A DNA stretch of 64,000 bases from CAWEFA01 sp963851385 (GTDB lineage Bacteria; Bacteroidota; Bacteroidia; Bacteroidales; DTGW01), in assembly GCA_963851385.1 (NCBI GenBank), contig CAWKPE010000008.1, forward strand, positions 14,795 through 78,794, read 5' to 3'. The notes below the pieces were generated by a model, which was not told the DNA's origin, did no database searches, and saw nothing but the letters and a program-made list of their open reading frames with translations. Of the stretch, positions 28,084 to 36,853 are shown piece by piece (position 1 is the first letter of the stretch; every line of letters begins with the position of its first letter). The position numbers and the translations under genes are program-made.

Positions 28084-29218
28084 ATGAATAAAATGAACAA
28101 GCGGGATTTTCTTAAACTGGGAATGACAGGGGTTGGAAGTATGTGTATTCTTGAAAATCAAAAAATATCTGCTGCGATGAACTATTTAAATGATGAAAAG
28201 CTCTGGAAATGGAGCAGGGAAGCTATTTATTATACTCAAACTCCTAGGGGAGTGAAATGTCTCCTTTGTCCGAATGAATGTACAATTCGTTCAGGAAATA
28301 CAGGTATTTGCAAGAATCATGTAAACTTACAGGGATAAGCTTTATACCATTGCTTATGGTAATCCTTGCGCAGCGCATGTTGATCCGATAGAGAAAAAAC
28401 CGTTGATGCATTTCCTTCCCGGAATTTATGCATATTCCATAGCAACTGCAGGATGTAACTTTGCATGTCTTAATTGCCAGAATTGGGATATTTCGCAATC
28501 GAGTCCCAAGGAGACAAGCAATATGGATCTTATGCCGGCTAAAGTAGTTGAAGAATGTCTGAAAAATAATTGCCAGTCCATTGCATATACTTATGCCGAA
28601 CCAATTGCTTTTTATGAATATGTTTACGATACAGCCAAACTTGCAAGGGAAAAGAAGATAAAAAATGTATTTATTTCAAACGGATACATTAATGAAAAGC
28701 CACTTCGTGATCTTAGTAAATGCCTTGATGCAGCCAATATCAATCTTAAATCTTTTAGCGACGATATTTATCTTAGACTTAACGCGGGGAAGCTACAGCC
28801 GGTTTTAAATACGTTGAAAATTTTAAAAGAAGAAAATGTTTGGCTTGAAATTACCAACCTTGTAGTTCCAACTTGGACCGATGATTTTGATATGATAAAA
28901 AGGATGTGCGATTGGATTGTCGCTAACGGGTTAGATAATTATCCGTTGCATTTTCTCAGGTTTCATCCCATGTACAAACTTACCCAGCTTCCTTCAACAC
29001 CTGTAAATGACTTGCAAAAAGCTAAGGAAATTGCTGTTAAAGCAGGATGCAAGTATGTTTATATAGGAAACATAACCGATCCCAAAGCACTCAATACTTA
29101 TTGTCCAAAATGTAAAAGTCTTTTAATTGAACGGATGGGTTACCAGGTTGTAAAAAATAATATTCAAAACGGAAAATGCAAGTTTTGTGGGGAAAAGATT
29201 GCTGGAGTTTGGAGTTAA
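28084..29218 (+). pseudogene. AmmeMemoRadiSam radical SAM enzyme, one frameshift
   Basis: Radical SAM protein with the cluster-binding motif AGCNFACLNCQNW (CxxxCxxC). An N-terminal cysteine motif (CLLCPNECTI, then GICKN) and a C-terminal one (CPKCKSLL, CKFCGEK) suggest additional metal sites. The N-terminus NKRDFLKLGMTGVGSM resembles a Tat signal. The frame is broken at 28336-28338, where an extra t creates taa; removing it yields QGKLYTIAYG and a protein of about 377 residues. Most likely a sequence error. Third gene of the Memo-AMMECR1 cluster. Confidence 0.88.
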
Positions 29219-29281
29219 ACTAATGTGCAAATGAGAAGATGAATTAATCATGTTTTTTTAAATAACCAATTGTTTAGAATT

Positions 29282-29482
29282 ATGTTTAGAAAAAGCCAAT
29301 TATGCATGTTCACTTTTATACTTCTTATTTTAGCAGGCAGTTGTGCGGCACACAAATATAAAAACCATACTAAGCCTTGCGATTGCCCTAATATAAAAGA
29401 TAATCCCAGGGTTAAAGGACATAGTGAAATTTTAAAACATAAACAGAATTACTATTTTGTTTATGTTCTTTCACAGGCATAG
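29282..29482 (+). CDS. Small putative lipoprotein
   Basis: 66 residues from the ATG at 29282. A hydrophobic N-terminus (CMFTFILLILAGSCA) ends in a lipobox-like AGSC, followed by a short cysteine-containing tail (PCDCPNIKDNPR). I do not recognise the family. It follows the radical SAM gene by 63 bp. Confidence 0.5.
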   Translation: MFRKSQLCMFTFILLILAGSCAAHKYKNHTKPCDCPNIKDNPRVKGHSEILKHKQNYYFVYVLSQA

Positions 29483-29541
29483 AACTATGTTTGAAAACCT
29501 TTTTTAAGAAACTATAGCATTAAAAAAGTGTAGTATCGGCT

Positions 29542-30351
29542 TTAGTGATTATGAAATAAAAAACCCTTTGGCAAGTGTTTGTGAATATTGTCACCATGAC
29601 GGTGTAATTGTTCGTGAATCAAATTTGTCCGGATTAATAAATCAATATCTTTAAGCACTTCTTCTGCACTTCCGATTTTTTCGATCGTGTGCTGTTCAGA
29701 TAATACAGCAACCCGTGATTGCAAATGATCAACCAATTCAAGATGATGAGTTGCTATAATAATAGTTTTTCCTGCCTCATTCAATTGGAAAATTAGTTCG
29801 ATAAAGAAAGATCTTGTTTTGGGATCAAGTCCGCTTACAGGTTCATCAATAATAAGAATTTCAGGATTTGTGGTAAGAACTGCACCTATTGAAACTCTTT
29901 TCTTTTCACCTCCTGAAAGTAAATATGGAGGTCTGTCATTAAGTTCTGAAATGTTAAGCATTTTCGAGATTTCAGCAGCACGGTTATACGCCGAATCTTT
30001 TGATAATCCTAATTGTAAAGGGCCAAATAAAAGCTCATCCAATACTGTAGGACAAAATAATTGTGCATCAGAATTTTGAAAAATATATCCAATTGAAGCC
30101 CTGAATTTTTTATTAAAACCAGAGTCTTTCAAGGCTTTCTCTGTTAATTCTGTGCCTTTAAATATAATTTGTCCCTTTGTCGGGAAATTAAGTCCGCAAA
30201 ACAGATGCAAAAGAGTTGATTTACCACTTCCGTTAGCGCCAATTATTGATAAAATTTCACCTTCATTAACAACGAGATTAATATTTGTTACAGCAGGATG
30301 GTTTTGAAGGTAACTAAAACTAACATCTTTAAAGTTAAAAATCTCATGCAT
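29542..30351 (-). CDS. nikO: Nickel/cobalt ECF transporter ATPase
   Basis: 269 residues. Walker A IIGANGSGKSTLLH, signature LLSGGEKKRVSIG, Walker B ILIIDEPVSGLDP, H-loop THHLE. The A subunit of an energy-coupling factor transporter. The C-terminal tail is histidine-rich (HEQLHRHGDNIHKHLP, HNH), fitting a nickel-linked protein. Overlaps nikQ by 8 bp. Last gene of the nikR-TonB receptor-ECF run. Confidence 0.92.
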   Translation of the reverse strand: MHEIFNFKDVSFSYLQNHPAVTNINLVVNEGEILSIIGANGSGKSTLLHLFCGLNFPTKGQIIFKGTELTEKALKDSGFNKKFRASIGYIFQNSDAQLFCPTVLDELLFGPLQLGLSKDSAYNRAAEISKMLNISELNDRPPYLLSGGEKKRVSIGAVLTTNPEILIIDEPVSGLDPKTRSFFIELIFQLNEAGKTIIIATHHLELVDHLQSRVAVLSEQHTIEKIGSAEEVLKDIDLLIRTNLIHEQLHRHGDNIHKHLPKGFLFHNH

Positions 30352-31273
30352 ACCAAATATTCATTAAGACAACAAATGAAGTAAGAAAAACGAAAACGCC
30401 AATAAATATGTAATCTTTAATTTTTAATTTATCAAAATAATAAAAATTTACAGAACCATCAAATCCACGAGCGATCATTGATTGATATACCAGTTCATAT
30501 TTTTCCCATGATTTCCGGAAAAGGAATCCCACTCGTCCGGCAACAATCTTTTCGGCTTCAACTACTGAACCCCGGCTCCACCAGCGCATTTTTAAAGCCT
30601 GATATGATTCTTCGACTGTCCTGGATAAAACAAAAATAAACTTATAACTCATAGTAAGAGTCAGTATAAAAATCCCTGGAATTTTGAAAAAGGAAAAGGA
30701 TTTGATTACGCTTTCGAAGGTTGTTGTTGAAATTATCAATAATACAATTGAAACTGAATTGACCATTTTTAATGTCAATCTCAAAATAGCATAAATGCCT
30801 TCACGGGTAATTGTAATTTCTTTTGGTATTTTATAAATCCACCATTGGTGCTCTTTTGAAAAACTAAATAACGTAATTAAAGGCTGTCCATTAGTGAAAA
30901 TATTTAGGGAAGCCGGAACAAATATTAAGAATCCAAATAAAAAACCAATTAGCGCTATTTTTTTATATACGCTTATTAGTTTAATCCTAGATAAGATATA
31001 GAAAAATAGAATTATTAAAAATATAACAAGATGTACGATGTTAGCATGTGTAAGGCTAATAAGTAAAACAAAGCATAACATAAAAGAAACTTTAACCCGC
31101 GGGTCAACAGATTGAAGCAATCCGGTTTTGCATGAAGTGTAATATCGGGAAAATGAATTTGTAATAAATGTTGCAACATTTCTCGTTGTTTTTTCAGCAA
31201 AAGACAAATTGTTCTTTACAATTTTTTTTTCAAAATTGATTTGTTCTTTTTGTAATAGAAAAGATGGTATCAT
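30344..31273 (-). CDS. nikQ: Nickel/cobalt ECF transporter T component
   Basis: 309 residues with about six membrane helices. The coupling motif ARGFDG and the related ALKMRWWSRGS near the C-terminus match the two arginine-glycine signatures of CbiQ/NikQ T components. It sits between the small nikN-like gene (4-bp overlap) and the ATPase gene. Confidence 0.9.
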   Translation of the reverse strand: MIPSFLLQKEQINFEKKIVKNNLSFAEKTTRNVATFITNSFSRYYTSCKTGLLQSVDPRVKVSFMLCFVLLISLTHANIVHLVIFLIILFFYILSRIKLISVYKKIALIGFLFGFLIFVPASLNIFTNGQPLITLFSFSKEHQWWIYKIPKEITITREGIYAILRLTLKMVNSVSIVLLIISTTTFESVIKSFSFFKIPGIFILTLTMSYKFIFVLSRTVEESYQALKMRWWSRGSVVEAEKIVAGRVGFLFRKSWEKYELVYQSMIARGFDGSVNFYYFDKLKIKDYIFIGVFVFLTSFVVLMNIWYA

Positions 31274-31605
31274 TCTGTTGGCTTTCTGGTAAAGAGTTTT
31301 GTCAAACCAAAGGTAATTATTAAAATAATGCCTGTTCCAACAAGCCCTGAAATAATATAGTTTATTGATTGTTTTGAAATTACATCATCTTCTTTACCCA
31401 TGTTATAATCAGAAATAGGAGCTTTATATAATTTCGAATCTTTTTTCATACCTGCAGGTTCTTTTCCTGTTTGCTGTTTTACCGATTCAATGGACCATTC
31501 TCCCCAGGCACCACCTGCTTTAAAATATTTAGGAAGTATTACTCCCAACGGTGAGAGTATAATAAGAATTCCCAGGAACATCAGGTATTTTTTATATGGT
31601 TTCAT
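31270..31605 (-). CDS. nikN: PDGLE/NikN-like small component
   Basis: 111 residues with membrane helices at both ends and a periplasmic loop containing GGAWGEWSIESV. This matches the PDGLE domain found with nickel and cobalt ECF transporters, either free (NikN, CbiN-like) or fused to NikM. Located directly upstream of nikQ. Confidence 0.8.
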   Translation of the reverse strand: MKPYKKYLMFLGILIILSPLGVILPKYFKAGGAWGEWSIESVKQQTGKEPAGMKKDSKLYKAPISDYNMGKEDDVISKQSINYIISGLVGTGIILIITFGLTKLFTRKPTE

Positions 31606-31675
31606 TTTAATTTTTCTTATGAAAAACTTATAACAATTGAAATAATTCTAAAAATCAATTCTTAAATATTTTAAT

Positions 31676-31806
31676 ACCGTCTCAAAAGAAGAATTTCACG
31701 CAAAGTAAGCGAAGAAAAAATAAAGTACTAAGAGATGATTTCAAGATCATGAATTCTTTGCGATCTTGGCAAAACCTTCGCGAGAACCTTTTAAACAAAC
31801 TTTTGA
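31676..31806. repeat. Composite intergenic repeat between nikM and nikN
   Basis: Outer arms GTCTCAAAAG and CTTTTGAGTC resemble the 8.56-8.67 kb repeat. Inside lie the CGCAAAG family words (TTTCACGCAAAG, TTCTTTGCG), making copy 3 of that family. It sits inside a presumed operon and might reduce downstream transcription or process the mRNA. Confidence 0.7.
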
Positions 31807-31811
31807 GTCAC

Positions 31812-32486
31812 TCATTTTAATGCCCCAATAATTTCCCTGTTATTTTTATAAAAATATCTAAATATTAAAAAGGTAACAATACCCTCGATAATGCCGAAAA
31901 GCAACAGATGTTCCAGTAACATTGCGGGAACGGCAACACTTAACGGGTAAGGCGCATACAAAGGATTTCCGTCTTTACCGGATGCAATCAAAGGCTGAAT
32001 GCCAAATTCAATTGCTGTAATTAAAGCTGCTGTATTTAAGCTTACATATCCTGCAATGAAGGCAGCAATGCTATTTCTGGTTATAGAAACATTTTTGCCT
32101 GAGATAATTTTAAAAACATACCACGATACAAATGGAATTATCAATGCCATGTTTATACAATTTGCTCCTATGGCAGTTATTCCTCCGTCACCAAATACAA
32201 AAGCCTGAATGATAAGTGCTACAGAAACTGCAATAAACGCAACCCACGGGCCAAAAAGCAAAGCAATAATAGCCGCCCCAACCGCATGACCTGTTGTTCC
32301 TCCCGGAATAGGAATGTTAAACATCATAATCAGAAATGAAAAAGCGGCTGCCATGCCCAAAAACGGAATAAGCTTTTTATCAATTTTCTCTTTTATTTTC
32401 TTTACTGCAACTGCGGCTGAAGCAATAAACACAGCGTATAATGGAACATACGTTTGCGGACTTAAATAGCCATCAGGGATGTGCAT
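31812..32486 (-). CDS. nikM: Nickel/cobalt ECF transporter substrate-binding component
   Basis: 224 residues, about seven helices. The N-terminal MHIPDGYLSP is the hallmark of CbiM/NikM, in which His2 and the backbone coordinate the metal. IPGGTTGHAVGAA carries another conserved histidine. With NikR nearby, nickel is favoured over cobalt. It follows the TonB receptor gene by 34 bp. Confidence 0.93.
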   Translation of the reverse strand: MHIPDGYLSPQTYVPLYAVFIASAAVAVKKIKEKIDKKLIPFLGMAAAFSFLIMMFNIPIPGGTTGHAVGAAIIALLFGPWVAFIAVSVALIIQAFVFGDGGITAIGANCINMALIIPFVSWYVFKIISGKNVSITRNSIAAFIAGYVSLNTAALITAIEFGIQPLIASGKDGNPLYAPYPLSVAVPAMLLEHLLLFGIIEGIVTFLIFRYFYKNNREIIGALK

Positions 32487-32520
32487 AAATTATTTTTATT
32501 AGGTTTTCTTTCAAAAATAT

Positions 32521-34896
32521 TTAAAACATATATGTTAATGCAAATTGGAAATTTCTCGGATTTCCGGGCGTAAAGCAAATGTCATTCACCGGTTGTTTTT
32601 CATTTTTCAACCTGGTCAGAGTTTCAAACTGTGCATCATTCCATTCAGTATTGAAGATATTTTCACAATTTATTGACAAGATAAAACTATTCAATTTATA
32701 CGAAATATTGGCATTGAAAATTGTATAACCGTGTGCAGTAAATACATTTTCCTCATCTCCGGGGCGATTGCCTATGTGACGGAAACGAATAGCCCCGCTA
32801 ATTCCGCTGTTTCGCAAAACGCTTAGACCACCGGATGCAATGACCGTTGGAGCAAGAGGGACATAATTTTTGCCTGATGGCAGATTGGTTTCGGTAGCCC
32901 GGGCCAATGAAATATCTGAATCAAACCATAACCAGGATAAGAAAGAATATTGAATCTCTGCATCAATTCCTATGCGCTGAGTTGGATTGCTAAGTTCAGT
33001 AGTTCCACCATCACCGCTATACACAAATTCCTTTTCTAAATAAAGGTACCAGCCGGCCAGGTTCAAATGGAGTTTATTAAAAAGCCTGGTTTGTAAACCA
33101 ATTTCTCCTGCCGTTGCTTTGGGAAGCGTGGTAATACCTTGCATTGATGGATCAAAATTATATTTTAATAGCATGCTGTTTATTTGTTCTGAATTCTGTC
33201 CACTATGCTGCCACGCTGAAGTCAAATTATTAACAGTTTGCCCTATGACTACATCGCGGGCATCGTTTGAATGGAAGCCTTGCCCGAAATTTAGAAATAA
33301 ATCCAAATTACGCGTAGGAGAAACTATAAAATTCAATTTAGGGCTAAAAACCGATTTGTATGCTATTCCTGAAGCATGTGGCAGTCCATTGTTTATTGAA
33401 TCGAGAGCATTATTCACATTGTCATTTTTCGAGAAAGTAAATAAATCGTGACGTATTCCCCAAAATATGCGGGTTCTTGAACTTAAAACAACTTCCTGTT
33501 CTAACCAGGCGAAAAGATTATTTTCACTTATTATGTCATTTGTAAATACATTCATACGGATACGATTTGGACTATGCCATAACTGAACATCAATGTCATC
33601 ATCACGAAAGCCTGCGCCGGTTTTATTAAAAAATTTAAGTCCGAAAAATTCTGATCCAAATTTATAATCTGCATTTAGTCCTTGTACAGTTCGATGTTCG
33701 GTTTGTTCAATCATATCACCGTTTACACTGTCAATAAGAAAATACGTAAAATCGGAAAATAATTTAAAATTATAATTTGTGAAAAATGATCGTACTTCAA
33801 GCTCATTACCTTTATTACTAAGAAAATTGTAGGCTATATTGATGTTTTCCCTGTCAGTTGCACCGCCTTCATTGTCATCAAGTGCCCCAAACCTGCCGAT
33901 AAGACCTTCTTTTACTGCACGTTCCGGGATTTGGCCTGAAGCATTCCAACCGGTATTAAAACCACCAAAGGAAAATGTAAGCTTACTATTGTGTGTAAGC
34001 TGGAAAAAGTACTTTCCAAAAACATTCATCCGTTGAAATTGTTCGCGGTTTATAAATGGTCCATCAGAATGGTAATATTGTAAAGCAAGATATCCGTTTT
34101 GCTCTATTCCTCCATTGTCTGGTTGGTACAACAGGGTGTATTTTTGGGTATTAAACTGGCCTGCTTCAACTTTGAATAAATTATTTTCCAGGATATCTTT
34201 AGTTGTGAAAGAAACAGCACCAGCAGTATAAAAGTCACCATATTCTGCCAAATAAGGGCCTTTATTTACATCCATCTTATCCACAGTTTCTGCAATAAGA
34301 AAATGCAAATCAGCATAGCCTTGCCCGTGAGCATGAGTAGGCATATTCACAGGCATACCGTCAACATTGATCGAAACATCAGTACCATGATCACAATCGA
34401 AACCTCGCAAGAATATTTGTTCGGCTTTGCCACCACCCTGATGCTGCGCAATAAATAAACCAGGAACCATCAGCAACATATCCTGCGACGAACGAACAGG
34501 TTTTAATTGCATGTCAATTGCCCTGATCTCTTTCGAGGAAGCTGCTGAAACCGGTCTTATTCCTTCGATTGTAACTTCATTTAATCCAATAACTGATTCT
34601 TCCAATTCAAAGTTTATTGTATCAGTAATATTCTCTTTGATAATTACAGGTCTGGTTATTGATTTGTAACCAACAAGTGAACAGACTAATTCATAATCGC
34701 CGATCTGGATATTCTTGAACTCGTAATTACCGTTAATATCACTGATAGTTCCTATTAATGTTCCCTTAAGTGTGATCACTGCTCCAACAATGGGCGAAGC
34801 ATTTTTGACATCTGCAACCTTTCCACGAATATCGCCTGCATTGTGGGCTGAAACTGATAATGGACAAATTAAAATTAATAATAGCAAATTTCTCAT
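32521..34896 (-). CDS. TonB-dependent receptor, probably for nickel
   Basis: 791 residues. Signal peptide (LLLLILICPLSVSAH), then a carboxypeptidase-regulatory-like domain (GAVITLKGTLIGTISDINGNYEF), a plug (FLRGFDCDHGTDVSINVDGMPVN would span it; key residues HAHGQGYAD follow) and a 22-strand barrel ending in FQFALTYMF. The histidine-rich plug motif and position between nikR and nikM indicate outer-membrane nickel uptake. A NikR-like operator lies 54-81 bp upstream of the start. Confidence 0.9.
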   Translation of the reverse strand: MRNLLLLILICPLSVSAHNAGDIRGKVADVKNASPIVGAVITLKGTLIGTISDINGNYEFKNIQIGDYELVCSLVGYKSITRPVIIKENITDTINFELEESVIGLNEVTIEGIRPVSAASSKEIRAIDMQLKPVRSSQDMLLMVPGLFIAQHQGGGKAEQIFLRGFDCDHGTDVSINVDGMPVNMPTHAHGQGYADLHFLIAETVDKMDVNKGPYLAEYGDFYTAGAVSFTTKDILENNLFKVEAGQFNTQKYTLLYQPDNGGIEQNGYLALQYYHSDGPFINREQFQRMNVFGKYFFQLTHNSKLTFSFGGFNTGWNASGQIPERAVKEGLIGRFGALDDNEGGATDRENINIAYNFLSNKGNELEVRSFFTNYNFKLFSDFTYFLIDSVNGDMIEQTEHRTVQGLNADYKFGSEFFGLKFFNKTGAGFRDDDIDVQLWHSPNRIRMNVFTNDIISENNLFAWLEQEVVLSSRTRIFWGIRHDLFTFSKNDNVNNALDSINNGLPHASGIAYKSVFSPKLNFIVSPTRNLDLFLNFGQGFHSNDARDVVIGQTVNNLTSAWQHSGQNSEQINSMLLKYNFDPSMQGITTLPKATAGEIGLQTRLFNKLHLNLAGWYLYLEKEFVYSGDGGTTELSNPTQRIGIDAEIQYSFLSWLWFDSDISLARATETNLPSGKNYVPLAPTVIASGGLSVLRNSGISGAIRFRHIGNRPGDEENVFTAHGYTIFNANISYKLNSFILSINCENIFNTEWNDAQFETLTRLKNEKQPVNDICFTPGNPRNFQFALTYMF

Positions 34897-34949
34897 CTTA
34901 GTATTTTTTTAAAAAAAACTTTATTATTAAAATTCATAGCTAAAATATC

Positions 34950-34977
34950 GTGTTACCTTTATATATTATCGTGCTAC
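34950..34977. promoter_or_regulatory. Candidate NikR operator, direct repeat
   Basis: GTGTTAC and GTGCTAC are separated by 14 bp, in the same orientation, upstream of the TonB receptor gene. The half-sites equal those of the palindrome in front of nikR, with the same spacing. Confidence 0.55.
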
Positions 34978-34997
34978 TCAATGGTCAAAAAAATATT

Positions 34998-35399
34998 TCA
35001 ATCTGCCTGACTCATTACCAATTTTCCATGTTTAATGCCTTTTATTCCTATAAGTTTATCTGAAAGTTCAGTAAGACGTTGTGCTTTACCTTTAACTGCA
35101 ATAATTTCCAAACAATTGTCATGATCCAGGTGAAAATGTTGGGAAGAAAGGATTACATCAAAATAATCGTGCTGGATGCTGTTTAATTTATTTGTGATTT
35201 CTTTTTTATGATGATTATATAACATTATTAATGCTCCGGCAACTATATTATTGCACAACCATTTTTTTTCAACTAAATTCTTTTCAATAAGATTTCTGAT
35301 AGCCTGTGAACGGTTCGGAAAATTATTTTCTTTCACAAATAAATCTAAAGCCTTTAGAAGGTCTTCTTCAAGTGAAACTCCAAACCGGGAAACTGACAT
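34998..35399 (-). CDS. nikR: Nickel-responsive regulator NikR
   Basis: 133 residues. N-terminal ribbon-helix-helix (SRFGVSLEEDLLKALDLF, with NRSQAIRNLI) and C-terminal ACT-like nickel domain. The nickel ligands follow the NikR pattern: His in QHDYFD, then HFHLDHDNC with the conserved histidines and cysteine. It is the first gene of the nickel unit and has a palindromic site abutting its start codon, which suggests autoregulation. Confidence 0.94.
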   Translation of the reverse strand: MSVSRFGVSLEEDLLKALDLFVKENNFPNRSQAIRNLIEKNLVEKKWLCNNIVAGALIMLYNHHKKEITNKLNSIQHDYFDVILSSQHFHLDHDNCLEIIAVKGKAQRLTELSDKLIGIKGIKHGKLVMSQAD

Positions 35400-35400
35400 A

Positions 35401-35428
35401 GTGTTACGAATTAATCAAAAAGTAGCAC
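35401..35428. promoter_or_regulatory. Candidate NikR operator, inverted repeat
   Basis: GTGTTAC, 14 bp, GTAGCAC: an inverted repeat with one mismatch, beginning 2 bp upstream of the nikR start codon. It resembles the GTGTTAC/GTAACAC sites described for NikR in some deltaproteobacteria. Confidence 0.6.
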
Positions 35429-35475
35429 AAATGTATAATATTTTTTTACATTGAAAGTGTACAAATAATATTTCT

Positions 35476-36183
35476 TTACCTGCTGTTTTTTCGATTTAAA
35501 AGATAATCCTTGTAAATCCGGTAATAATCGGTTTCCTCATAACGAACAGTAGAAATAGGACTTTGATCAAAACTATAAATAGTTGAACCTGGTAAACCAA
35601 GTAAAATAGGGGAATGTGTAGCTATTATGAATTGTGCATTTCCTTCGGATGTAACTTCTGATATTATTTGCAAAAGCTCAATCTGGCTCTTTGGTGATAA
35701 TGCGGCTTCTGGTTCATCTAGCAAATACAAACCTTTAATTTTAAACCTATTTTTGAAATATTGCATATTGGTTTGTCCATGCGAACGCGATGCGAGTGAT
35801 TCTCCTCCATAATAATTCAAAACCCCTGGATCAGCTTTGGCCCATTCATCAATGAGTTCCGAATATTGTTTAAAACTCTGAGATGAAAAGAATGCTCCTG
35901 CTATTTCCTCTCCGTTTTCAATTTGTAAACAATTATGTAACAGTTCAGCATACTTGTTGTACTTTAATGGCCTGAAATCATGCTCGTGCCAAATGTGTAT
36001 ATTTCTTTTGCGCGCTATTGCTGCCAGTAAAGTAGATTTACCAGAGCCATTTTCACCTGCAAAAAATGTAACAGGATTAGTAAATTCTAAAACTTTAGTA
36101 TTATGAAATACTTTTAAATTAAAAGGATAAAATTCAATTGTGGGAAATTTGCTTTGGTCGATATATAACTTTTTCAGATGCAT
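35476..36183 (-). CDS. AAA/ABC-type ATPase
   Basis: 235 residues. Walker A FFAGENGSGKSTLLAA; a signature-like YYGGESLASRSHG; Walker B GLYLLDEPEAALSP; the following IIATHSPIL supplies the switch histidine. This is the compact SMC/RecF-like ATPase type, not a membrane transporter ATPase. The role is unknown. It lies 61 bp downstream of maf in the same direction. Confidence 0.85.
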   Translation of the reverse strand: MHLKKLYIDQSKFPTIEFYPFNLKVFHNTKVLEFTNPVTFFAGENGSGKSTLLAAIARKRNIHIWHEHDFRPLKYNKYAELLHNCLQIENGEEIAGAFFSSQSFKQYSELIDEWAKADPGVLNYYGGESLASRSHGQTNMQYFKNRFKIKGLYLLDEPEAALSPKSQIELLQIISEVTSEGNAQFIIATHSPILLGLPGSTIYSFDQSPISTVRYEETDYYRIYKDYLLNRKNSR

Positions 36184-36244
36184 TTATATTTATTTCGCAA
36201 TTTTTAAAAATAATTTTATTAGGAAACGTTACGGTTTCTTTTTT

Positions 36245-36841
36245 TTAGAGGTTTTCAATAAAATTTTCAAGTTCAATATATAATTGTTGGACTGGCAATC
36301 CCATAACATTAAAAAATGATCCTTCAATTTTTACTATTCCAATATATCCAATCCATTCCTGTGTTCCATACGATCCTGCTTTATCGTATGGTTTATATTT
36401 ATCTACATAATAATTAATTTCCTCATCAGAAAAATTACTGAAATATACTATTGAATCTGAAGAAAATAATTTCTTCTTCTTTTTTGACAACAGGCATACG
36501 CCGGTAATTACTTTGTGCGAGCGGCCCCGTAATGCCTGTAACATTGAAACGGCGCTTATTCTATCTGAGGGTTTGCCTAATATTTCATTATTAAGAAGAA
36601 CTATTGTATCTGCAGTTATTACAATGTCATTATTGTTTAATTTATTTAAAAACCATGACGCTTTTAATTCAGCAAGATATTCAGGTATTTTTTCATTTGG
36701 CAATTCTTTTGGGAATATTTCTTCTATGCCTTCAGGAAGAATAATGTCAAACTGAAAACCAGAATCTTTCATTAACTGATGTCTGCAAAGTGACTGAGTA
36801 GCTAAAATAAGATGATAATTTTTCAGTTTTTCAAGTAGCAT
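36245..36841 (-). CDS. maf: Maf family nucleotide pyrophosphatase
   Basis: About 198 residues. LATQSLCRHQLMKDSG replaces the usual SxSPRR start motif with a variant; ITADTIVLLNNEILGKP contains the catalytic Asp; YDKAGSYGTQEW is the conserved C-terminal motif. It hydrolyses non-canonical or modified NTPs (dTTP/UTP or m7GTP). The ATG at 36841 is preferred over a TTG nine bases upstream. Part of the DUF2520-kdsC-UbiA-maf run. Confidence 0.9.
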   Translation of the reverse strand: MLLEKLKNYHLILATQSLCRHQLMKDSGFQFDIILPEGIEEIFPKELPNEKIPEYLAELKASWFLNKLNNNDIVITADTIVLLNNEILGKPSDRISAVSMLQALRGRSHKVITGVCLLSKKKKKLFSSDSIVYFSNFSDEEINYYVDKYKPYDKAGSYGTQEWIGYIGIVKIEGSFFNVMGLPVQQLYIELENFIENL

Positions 36842-36853
36842 ACAATTCAATTA

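Noticed and set aside
28084..28338. Separate 84-residue gene with Tat-like start
   Set aside because: Its sequence continues in the next frame as the radical SAM enzyme; it is the 5' part of one broken gene.
32487..34997. Cobalamin riboswitch upstream of the nickel/cobalt transporter
   Set aside because: The upstream regions are too short and lack the B12-box pattern; NikR and its sites explain regulation better.
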